Positions 1-5,580 of a stretch of 7,046 nucleotides of DNA are shown piece after piece (positions within the stretch are counted from its first letter, which is position 1; each line of letters opens with the position of its first letter). This DNA is from Fimbriimonadaceae bacterium (lineage in GTDB: Bacteria > Armatimonadota > Fimbriimonadia > Fimbriimonadales > Fimbriimonadaceae): positions 1-7,046 of the forward strand of contig JALHPH010000082.1 of the NCBI GenBank assembly GCA_022842565.1, written 5' to 3'. The notes below the pieces were generated by a model that was given only the letters and a program-made list of their open reading frames with translations, had not been told where the DNA came from and ran no database searches. The translations under genes and the position numbers were made by a program.

Positions 1-13
1 GCTCTTCCGATCT
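1..13. other. Illumina TruSeq adapter remnant (assembly artefact)
   Basis: The first 13 bases, GCTCTTCCGATCT, are identical to the 3' end shared by both arms of the Illumina TruSeq Y-adapter. A perfect match placed exactly at the sequence edge is best explained by untrimmed adapter at a contig end. Native DNA therefore probably begins at base 14. By chance the adapter reads through in the frame of the first gene without a stop, so its first residues (Ser-Ser-Asp and the start of the next codon) are not real protein. Confidence 0.9.
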
Positions 14-1160
14 TAACTCGGTCAAGGAGCAACTTCGCGCCCAGCTCGCCACAGTAGAAGCTCGACGCGACAGCTTCCAGGAGCAAGTCCGACTGGCCGA
101 GGGCCAACTGGATGAGATCTCTGCAAAGCTGAAGGATCTTCCCGGCCAAGAAGGCCAGCTGCGACAACTTCGCCGCGACCTCGAAGTTTCGGACCAGAAC
201 TACCGACGCGTCAAGAGCCAATTCGACGAGCTCAACAACCGCCAGGAAGTCATCACCCGTGCGACCGTTGTTCTTGCTGACGCTGTGGCGTTCCGTGAGC
301 CAGTCGCGCCGGATACAGGTAAATTCGTCTTCATCGGACTCATCGCAGGTCTCTGTATCGGTCTCATCTTCAGCTTCGCCATGGAATCGCTCCGACTGCG
401 CGTCCACAACTCGGCTGAGCTTGCTGAGTACACCGGTCTGCCGGTGGTTGCGACGGTCCCCAAACTGCGCGGTCAAGTCCGCTCGGTGGCCGCCCTCGCC
501 AACCCAGGTGCCAAGCCCGCTGAAAGCTTCCGACACATGGCCTATGCCATGACCTCGGGTGCAGGCGACCGTGAGGCTCCTAAGATGGTCGCCTTCACTG
601 GCGTCGGCAACGTGCCAGGCCGTGCCAGCAGCTCGCTGCAGTTCGCCATGTCCATGGCCGCAGCCGGTTCTCGAGTGCTCCTGGTCGACGCAGACCCCCT
701 GCGCGGCCTGATCACAAAGGCCTTCGGAGCCGAGGGACGTTCGGGTGTGAGCGAGATCTTCGAGCGAACCACCCTGCCGGGTGAGGGCGCCGATGTGTTT
801 CTGCCGACGGTGCACGACAACCTGACATTGCTGCCGACCGGTGCTGATACCTCGCGCACCCTGGCTGATCGCACCAACGCCCAAGTGGCCGCGTTCGTGC
901 GGTTCATTGCCGATAAGTTCGACATCGTGGTGCTCGACTTGCCGCCGTGCGACCTGTACGCCGACGCCTCGCGCCTCTCGGGAATGGTCGATGAAGTCTG
1001 CCTCGTCGTCTCGGCGAGCGCAACCAATTACCAAGCGATCCCAACGGCCTACGACATCCTGAACCGCGCCGGTGCCAAGCATGTGAGCTTGATCCTCACG
1101 GACGCTTCGCCGCAAGACGAGCCGTTCAGCGACACTCGGAAATACACCCGAACGGCCTAA
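3..1160 (+). CDS. Wzz/GumC-type polysaccharide co-polymerase fused to degenerate BY-kinase domain (5' partial)
   Basis: This is the C-terminal 385 codons of a larger inner-membrane protein that controls chain length and export of a polysaccharide; the start lies outside the window and the first four codons are adapter-derived. In order it shows: a charged heptad-like coiled coil (about 15-190); a GNVR/G-rich-like segment (about 165-285, with LRQLRRDLEV followed by an NYRRV stretch) typical of the region before the second membrane helix of Wzz/GumC proteins; a proline-containing linker; one hydrophobic helix (about 324-384); and a cytoplasmic ParA/MinD-like BY-kinase domain (about 579-1130). 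Walker A' (VLLVDADP, 675-698) and Walker B (IVVLDLPP, 924-947) are good. The P-loop at 606-635 reads GNVPGRASSS, so the GK[S/T] core has become GRA. No tyrosine cluster ends the protein; only one Tyr lies in the last seven residues. The family and fusion are clear. That the domain is a pseudokinase is inferred. The GTG at 285 is internal, not the start. Confidence 0.88.
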   Translation, partial: SSDLNSVKEQLRAQLATVEARRDSFQEQVRLAEGQLDEISAKLKDLPGQEGQLRQLRRDLEVSDQNYRRVKSQFDELNNRQEVITRATVVLADAVAFREPVAPDTGKFVFIGLIAGLCIGLIFSFAMESLRLRVHNSAELAEYTGLPVVATVPKLRGQVRSVAALANPGAKPAESFRHMAYAMTSGAGDREAPKMVAFTGVGNVPGRASSSLQFAMSMAAAGSRVLLVDADPLRGLITKAFGAEGRSGVSEIFERTTLPGEGADVFLPTVHDNLTLLPTGADTSRTLADRTNAQVAAFVRFIADKFDIVVLDLPPCDLYADASRLSGMVDEVCLVVSASATNYQAIPTAYDILNRAGAKHVSLILTDASPQDEPFSDTRKYTRTA

Positions 1161-1171
1161 AAGGCCTACTC

Positions 1172-1200
1172 GCTCTCCCGGTGAAACCCACCGGGAGGGC
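1172..1200 (+). promoter_or_regulatory. Hairpin sequestering the ribosome binding site of the wzy-like gene
   Basis: The arms CTCCCGGTG (1175-1183) and CACCGGGAG (1189-1197) are perfect reverse complements around the 5-base loop AAACC. The stem extends by a G-T wobble (1174/1198) and two G-C pairs (1173/1199 and 1172/1200), giving 12 pairs. The 3' arm contains GGAGG (1194-1198), the only good Shine-Dalgarno for the ATG at 1209 (10-base spacing). No T-run follows, so this is not a standard intrinsic terminator. A translational gate, a transcript-processing or stability element, or coupling to ribosomes finishing the upstream gene at 1160 are the plausible roles. The structure is seen; the function is inferred. 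Confidence 0.6.
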
Positions 1201-1208
1201 ATCCACTC

Positions 1209-2633
1209 ATGAAACCGAGGACTCTGAACCGAAGCCCGCTGAAGCGCCAATTGGAGGCGCAGGAGCGCAAATCCGCACTCGGTTCTGCATTAACACAGAC
1301 CTCGGCTGTCCGTTCCATCGATGCTGCCAAAGGGCTCCTGGCTTGGAACTACTTCAATTTCGGAATTCCGGTCATGTTGACCGTCCTTCCGCCGCACCCC
1401 ATCATCGCGGAGAACCTGCGGTACCTCATGCTGAGCATCCTGCTTTGTGCGGCGCTCAGCTGGTGGAAGCTCAATGCACGCTTATCGATGCCGTGGGCGG
1501 TTGGATTTATCCTTCTACTGCAAGTTTGGTTGACCATCTGTAGCTTCCTAGGAACGCTGGAACTCGGTAGAACAAACGACTTCGAGACCTCGAATTACTT
1601 CATCGTCATGGCGGTGATGCTCTTTTTCCAGGGCACCATCTTTGTGCAATTTTGGCCCGAGCTGCGGCGAAACGTGCTTCGGGTCTTCTTTGTTGTTTAT
1701 TCGATTTCGTCATTCGTAGCAATTCTGCAGTTCCTAAAAATTGGTCCAGCACTGCAAATTGCTGCGTTCTATAACACCTTCGCTAACATCACAGAGTGGG
1801 GCGGCGGATCGGGTGTGCGTGCCATCGGGCTTGCTTCCTGGCCGTCCTATATGACCCTGCAGGCCATGATCTGCATGTTCATTCTGCTCGGCAAGCTTTT
1901 CGAGCGACCCCTGAAGACATGGGAGTTGTGCGCCATTCCGGTGTTCCTGGCGGTGGGCTTCATGGCCCAAAGCCGAATTCTGTACGTATCGCTCCTGCTG
2001 GCCGTCATCGGCATGCTGTACATGATCTGGCGCTACGAGCGGAAGCGCTTTGCGGCGTTCTCGGTAGGTCTCTTTCTCAGTGCGGGAATGATGCTCATCT
2101 TCGCCTCAGACCGCTTGGCCTATGCGCTCGGCACCGACGTGGCGAACGACCCCACGCTCACTTATCGCCGCGACACCGGCTGGCAACAGGCGTTCCACAT
2201 CTATTCGGAGCGCCCGTGGTTCGGTATCGGTCCCGATAACCGCTTGGTGTGGGACATCTCGCGCGGAAACGACCAATGGAGCCAGGGGCACCACATCGAT
2301 AATGGCTACCTGCTGATGCTCTCGTGGGGCGGTCTTCCGGCGGTCGCGATCTTCATTTTCTGTTTGATCTTCATGCTGGGCGGCGTGGTGCTCGTGCTCA
2401 CTTCGCAGCGCACGACCGTGCACCAAAGGCAAGTGGCGCTGATTGCCATGGTCTCGTTCATCATTATCTTCAATGACACGATTCTGAACAACGGATTCAC
2501 GAACATCTGGGTGAACTGTATCCTGGCTTACTTCTGCGCCATGCTCCAGCCGACCGCTTCTGAGCGCGTTCAGGAGCTCAAAAATCGCCTGAATGTCCGC
2601 CGCCGCAATCTGCCCGCACCCACGGATGCCTGA
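1209..2633 (+). CDS. O-antigen polymerase / ligase family membrane protein (Wzy-like)
   Basis: This is a polytopic inner-membrane protein of 474 residues, in the usual size range for Wzy polymerases and WaaL-type ligases. A basic, soluble N-terminus of about 40 residues precedes roughly ten hydrophobic segments. A large hydrophilic loop (about residues 306-370) carries the family signature: Arg320-Arg321, then ERPWFGIGPDNR (334-345), then HHIDNGYLLML (361-371) followed by a GG-LP turn into the next helix. This matches the 'PlfGvGpgn ... H-N-x-y-L' pattern of the O-antigen ligase/polymerase family (PF04932). The expected job is joining undecaprenyl-linked repeat units on the outer face of the membrane. 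Adjacency to a Wzz-like co-polymerase upstream and a flippase six bases downstream favours polymerase over ligase, but sequence does not separate the two. The start is the ATG with GGAGG ten bases upstream, inside a hairpin. The first half (about 1500-1790) looks more AT-rich than its surroundings. Confidence 0.82.
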   Translation: MKPRTLNRSPLKRQLEAQERKSALGSALTQTSAVRSIDAAKGLLAWNYFNFGIPVMLTVLPPHPIIAENLRYLMLSILLCAALSWWKLNARLSMPWAVGFILLLQVWLTICSFLGTLELGRTNDFETSNYFIVMAVMLFFQGTIFVQFWPELRRNVLRVFFVVYSISSFVAILQFLKIGPALQIAAFYNTFANITEWGGGSGVRAIGLASWPSYMTLQAMICMFILLGKLFERPLKTWELCAIPVFLAVGFMAQSRILYVSLLLAVIGMLYMIWRYERKRFAAFSVGLFLSAGMMLIFASDRLAYALGTDVANDPTLTYRRDTGWQQAFHIYSERPWFGIGPDNRLVWDISRGNDQWSQGHHIDNGYLLMLSWGGLPAVAIFIFCLIFMLGGVVLVLTSQRTTVHQRQVALIAMVSFIIIFNDTILNNGFTNIWVNCILAYFCAMLQPTASERVQELKNRLNVRRRNLPAPTDA

Positions 2634-2639
2634 CGCACT

Positions 2640-4121
2640 ATGAGCAAGGTCCGCGGCCTCTTTGCGCTGAGCGGCGCACGGATCCTTAACGCCGTCTTCC
2701 AGTTCTTTGTTTTCGCATTGGCTGCAAGCCAATTCGGCGAACCAGGAATTGGCGCGTTCTTCTATGTTCAAGGCATAGCGCGCATTCTTTGGCTTTTCGA
2801 ATTCAGCTTCTACGACGTAATGCAGCGTCAGGTGACGAAGTCGCATGACGAGGGGAACGCGGTCGAACTCTATTCGGCTTGGCAGACCCTGAAGCCAGTT
2901 CTTCTGCTCACCGGAGTCACGTTCATCGGCTTGAACGCAGCAACAGGCTTGTTCCTGAAACTCAGCGGATATCAGCCTCCGCTCGGCATCGTCGCTTTCA
3001 TGGCTCTCGGTGGGCTGATGGTGTTTTCGCAGCACGTCTTCCTGGCATTTAACGGCTTCTTCATCGGTCGTCGCATGTTCGATCGAATCGCACTGACCAA
3101 CGCCGGAATGTCGGTTTGCGCAAGCTCACTGGGGCTGGTCGCCATTCTGGTTTTTAAGTCGCTTGAGGCATATATTCTGGCCATGGGAATCGGGCCGCTC
3201 ATCATGGCGGCGGTGAACTATGGTCAAGTTCAGCGCGACATGAAGCGCGAGGCCCCTACCGCTCGGTTTAGCCGTGCGATGTATAGGGAGTGGGCCACGA
3301 TCGGCCTCAAGCACTTGCCCAACAAGGGCACTACGACGCTTAGTTCGACCGTCGACCGCCCGATTTTGGAGAGCACGATCGGGTTGGCCGGGCTAGGAAG
3401 CTATGGGACTGCCACGCGCATCCCCGACGCCGCGACCGAGGCATTTCCATTCAACCAAGTTGTTGTGCCTGACCTCGTGAAGGCCTATAATTCTGGCCCT
3501 AAACAATTCAGCCATGCGATCGAGCGGCTCACCACGCTGGGCGGCGCAGCCGGGCTGGCACTCATTGCTATCCCTTGCGGCGCGGCGCTCCCGGTACTTG
3601 CGTTTGCCTTTCGGGATGTGTTTAGCTCGCCAATGGAATGGGCGATGATCGGGCTCGGGATCGTACGCGGGCTCGATGTGTTTTTCACCGGCGCGGGCAT
3701 TGTCATGTGGGTCGCGGGCAAGCCCGAACGGATTTATCCGTTCACTTTCTTCAACGCAATTTTCAGCCTCAGCCTCTTCTATCCGGCCACTCTGCACTTT
3801 GGATTCATGGGGATCGTGCTGGTTCGGCTCATGGTGCACGTGCTCGAGTTCGTGCCGATCATGTGGTACACGAAGCGGCATATCAATCCCGACATCAACC
3901 TGGCATCATGGCTACGCCGGAGCTCAATCACGTTCGGGCTGGGCATTGCGGGCACTCTGGCGGTCTATGGCTACACGGTGAGCGCGCTGGGCAGGGCCGC
4001 GCCGTGGACCGTCCTTCTCGTGGTGCCGCTGGTCATGCTGGCCTATGTCTACGTCATCGGGCGAACCCGGCTGGTCGACCTGCCGGTGGCCGTTGCCAGG
4101 CGCCTGCGCCTACCCGTCTGA
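2640..4121 (+). CDS. Polysaccharide flippase, Wzx-like (MOP superfamily)
   Basis: This 493-residue integral membrane protein has about 12-13 hydrophobic segments (for example near residues 12-30, 84-106, 114-140, 152-193, 300-325, 332-358, 366-410, 428-447 and 453-473). The length and layout fit Wzx/RfbX lipid-linked oligosaccharide flippases of the MOP superfamily. The N-terminal pattern (an SGAR-type first helix, then an FG-x-G-x-GAF turn) resembles the family's 'G..LG..v.....a..LG..gfG.f' start. The function would be moving undecaprenyl-diphosphate repeat units from the cytoplasmic to the periplasmic leaflet. The gene begins six bases after the wzy-like stop with only a weak GGAT (2624-2627) upstream, so translational coupling is likely. 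Its last 12 bases overlap the end of the convergent ugd gene. Wzx proteins diverge strongly, so the family is assigned from topology and context rather than from catalytic residues. Confidence 0.8.
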   Translation: MSKVRGLFALSGARILNAVFQFFVFALAASQFGEPGIGAFFYVQGIARILWLFEFSFYDVMQRQVTKSHDEGNAVELYSAWQTLKPVLLLTGVTFIGLNAATGLFLKLSGYQPPLGIVAFMALGGLMVFSQHVFLAFNGFFIGRRMFDRIALTNAGMSVCASSLGLVAILVFKSLEAYILAMGIGPLIMAAVNYGQVQRDMKREAPTARFSRAMYREWATIGLKHLPNKGTTTLSSTVDRPILESTIGLAGLGSYGTATRIPDAATEAFPFNQVVVPDLVKAYNSGPKQFSHAIERLTTLGGAAGLALIAIPCGAALPVLAFAFRDVFSSPMEWAMIGLGIVRGLDVFFTGAGIVMWVAGKPERIYPFTFFNAIFSLSLFYPATLHFGFMGIVLVRLMVHVLEFVPIMWYTKRHINPDINLASWLRRSSITFGLGIAGTLAVYGYTVSALGRAAPWTVLLVVPLVMLAYVYVIGRTRLVDLPVAVARRLRLPV

Positions 4122-5411
4122 CCGCTGACCGACGACCAAGTAACGCAACCCGGCATCGCGGACGGCTTGCTCCCTATACACTCGGCGGCCATCGCAAAGT
4201 AGGTCGCCGCGCATGCAAGCCGCGAGCCGTTTCAGGTCAATCTGTTTGAACTCGTTCCATTCGGTCACCAGGACGACCGCGTCGCAGCCCTCCGCCGTAT
4301 CGAACGCGCTATGGGTGTAGGTGGTGTCGGGGCGCAGCGCGCGAACGTGTTCCATGGCAACGGGGTCAAAGGCCCGCACGGTGCCACCGCCTTCCGTGAT
4401 GGCATCCATGATGACGAGCGACTTCGCGTAGCGGATGTCGTCCGTGTTTGGTTTGAATGCGAGCCCGAGCAGGCCGACGGTTTTCCCTTCAAAACCGCCT
4501 AGGGCCGAGCGCATGCGCTCAATAAAGTGGTGCGTTTGTTCCTCGTTGATTTGGTCCACCGCCTCCAGGAGCGAGAAGCGGTAGCCGAGTTGCCGGGCGG
4601 TGTCGATGAGGCCCAAGACGTCCTTCGGGAAGCAGCTTCCGCCCCAACCAAGCCCCGCGCCCAAGAACTGCGGCCCGATTCGGGCATCCAGTCCCATCCC
4701 TTTCGCAACGTCGGCCACATTGCCGCCGCTGAGCTCGCAAAGTCGGCTGACCGCGTTGATAAAGCTGATCTTGGTGGCCAGGAAGGCGTTACTGGCGTAT
4801 TTGATGAGCTCCGCGCTTTCGAGGTCGGTAATCAGCACCGGGGCGTTCAGTGGCTCGTACAGTTCGATCAATCGTGCGGCGGCTTCGCGCGATTTGGCCC
4901 CGATCACCACGCGGTCCGGGTTCATGGCGTCGTGAATGGCCGAGCCCTCGCGCAGGAACTCCGGGTTGCTGACCACGTCGAAGTGCGCCGGGTCCGCGCC
5001 AGACCGAAGAATCAGGTTCTCGACCATCTCGCCGCTCCCCACAGGCACAGTAGATTTGTTCACGATCACCGTGTAACTGGTCAGCGACCGGCCAATTTCC
5101 GTTGCGACGGCCTCGACTGCGCGCAGATCGGGCGACCCATCCGGCATGCTGGGTGTTCCCACAGCGATGAAAACTAGCTCGGCGGAGTCCATCGCCTCGG
5201 CGACGGTTGTCGAGAAGCTCAATCTCTTTTCGAGCAGGTTCCGCTCGATCATCTCTTCGATGCCGGGCTCGTAAATGGGCGAGATTCCCTGGCGGAGCTT
5301 CTCGATTTTTTCGGAGTTGTTATCGACGCAGGTGACGTAGTTTCCTAGGTCAGCGAGGACGACGCCTGTGACCAGGCCGACATAGCCCGTGCCGATAACC
5401 GCGATCCGCAT
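4110..5411 (-). CDS. ugd: UDP-glucose 6-dehydrogenase (UDP-glucose/GDP-mannose dehydrogenase family)
   Basis: This cytosolic enzyme has 433 residues, the usual family length. It oxidises UDP-glucose with 2 NAD+ to UDP-glucuronate, a precursor of acidic capsule and EPS sugars. The N-terminus MRIAVIGTGYVGLVTG is the NAD-binding GxGxxG fold, with Asp30 ending strand 2. Further signatures are VGTPSMPDGSPDL (84-96), KSTVPVG (119-125), SNPEFLREGSA (148-158), the central helix with Lys204 and NAF (208-210), and GGSCFPKD (257-264) with catalytic Cys260 and Asp264. The last two match the Streptococcus pyogenes UDPGDH numbering. The C-terminal domain has LGLAFKPNTDDIR (315-327). The start is the ATG at 5411, which puts the Rossmann strand at residue 1. 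A TTG at 5459 would add 16 non-homologous residues. An AGGG element lies 12 bases upstream. All catalytic residues are present. GDP-mannose dehydrogenase (AlgD) is the alternative, but Ugd is favoured by overall similarity. It lies opposite to the flanking EPS genes, sharing a divergent promoter region with the exosortase operon. Confidence 0.93.
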   Translation of the reverse strand: MRIAVIGTGYVGLVTGVVLADLGNYVTCVDNNSEKIEKLRQGISPIYEPGIEEMIERNLLEKRLSFSTTVAEAMDSAELVFIAVGTPSMPDGSPDLRAVEAVATEIGRSLTSYTVIVNKSTVPVGSGEMVENLILRSGADPAHFDVVSNPEFLREGSAIHDAMNPDRVVIGAKSREAAARLIELYEPLNAPVLITDLESAELIKYASNAFLATKISFINAVSRLCELSGGNVADVAKGMGLDARIGPQFLGAGLGWGGSCFPKDVLGLIDTARQLGYRFSLLEAVDQINEEQTHHFIERMRSALGGFEGKTVGLLGLAFKPNTDDIRYAKSLVIMDAITEGGGTVRAFDPVAMEHVRALRPDTTYTHSAFDTAEGCDAVVLVTEWNEFKQIDLKRLAACMRGDLLCDGRRVYREQAVRDAGLRYLVVGQRSDG

Positions 5412-5417
5412 CTGATG

Positions 5418-5427
5418 AGGGTACCCT
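5418..5427. promoter_or_regulatory. 10-bp palindrome AGGGTACCCT in the ugd leader
   Basis: This is a perfect palindrome seven bases upstream of the ugd ATG (leftward reading). One arm supplies the AGGG that is the only Shine-Dalgarno candidate for ugd. It could be an operator half-pair overlapping the ribosome binding site, or chance: a 10-bp palindrome is expected about 0.15 times in a region of this size. Confidence 0.3.
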
Positions 5428-5456
5428 TCACTCGGAATTGGTGCGGTGACTCCAAC

Positions 5457-5519
5457 CAACGCCTAGAAACCAGTAATTTATCTTTACTTCGCGGAATGAA
5501 TTGCTCAGAATCGGCGTTG
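5457..5519. repeat. Inverted repeat CAACGCC ... GGCGTTG flanking the AT-rich core
   Basis: CAACGCC at 5457-5463 and its exact reverse complement GGCGTTG at 5513-5519 are separated by 49 bp and bracket the AT-rich stretch. This arrangement would suit a regulator binding two sites across a shared divergent promoter. A looser dyad, AGTAA-N7-TTACT, lies inside it near 5472-5488. Seven-base arms are short and chance occurrence is plausible. Confidence 0.3.
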
Positions 5520-5531
5520 AATGGACCGAAA

Positions 5532-5542
5532 CTTGTAACAAG
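5532..5542. promoter_or_regulatory. Dyad CTTGT-A-ACAAG upstream of the exosortase gene
   Basis: This perfect 5-1-5 inverted repeat has its 3' edge 38 bases upstream of the exosortase ATG. Its size and symmetry resemble an operator for a dimeric helix-turn-helix regulator. No regulator gene is present in the window and no second copy was found, so this is a candidate only. Confidence 0.3.
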
Positions 5543-5566
5543 AGTTCAATCATGGAGAACATGTGT

Positions 5567-5576
5567 GGGAGAGAGG
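5567..5576 (+). promoter_or_regulatory. Purine-rich ribosome binding site of the exosortase gene
   Basis: GGGAGAGAGG lies 4-13 bases before the ATG at 5581. It selects that ATG over the in-frame GTG at 5563, which would place this Shine-Dalgarno inside the coding region and has no good site of its own. Confidence 0.7.
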
Positions 5577-5580
5577 TGGC

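Larger units (their letters stand above)
5412..5580. promoter_or_regulatory. Divergent intergenic region between ugd and the exosortase gene
   Basis: These 169 bp separate two diverging genes and must hold the promoter for ugd (leftward) and probably the one for exosortase-epsI (rightward). An AT-rich core (about 5469-5490, with AATTTATCTTTA) is the likeliest unwinding region. I find no convincing -35/-10 pair on either strand and no correctly spaced sigma-54 element. The region contains several short inverted repeats, listed separately. Confidence 0.55.

Noticed and set aside
285..287. GTG as the start of the first gene
   Set aside because: The frame stays open to the window edge and the upstream residues form the coiled coil and GNVR-like region expected before this membrane helix, so the GTG is an internal valine codon.
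1172..1200. Intrinsic (Rho-independent) terminator after the co-polymerase gene
   Set aside because: The stem is strong but is followed by GGCATCCACTC rather than a T-run, and it contains the next gene's Shine-Dalgarno.
2106..3035. A 309-codon open frame on the minus strand
   Set aside because: It lies antisense across the wzy/wzx junction. Its translation is rich in Arg, Glu, His and Gln with no recognisable fold, as expected for the complement of membrane-protein codons.
3638..4249. A 203-codon plus-strand open frame across the wzx/ugd junction
   Set aside because: It is an out-of-frame shadow of the wzx-like gene that runs antisense into ugd, with His/Arg/Gly-rich composition and no ribosome binding site worth noting.
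4527..5177. A 216-codon plus-strand open frame inside ugd
   Set aside because: It is the antisense shadow of a fully motif-supported dehydrogenase, with no family resemblance of its own.
5457..5459. TTG start adding 16 residues to Ugd
   Set aside because: The extra residues lack family homology, and the ATG at 5411 places the Rossmann strand exactly at the N-terminus as in the family.
5493..5505. Sigma-54 promoter (GG ... TTGCT) upstream of the exosortase gene
   Set aside because: The GG and GC doublets are 10 bases apart instead of the required 12, and the -24 element lacks TGGCAC.
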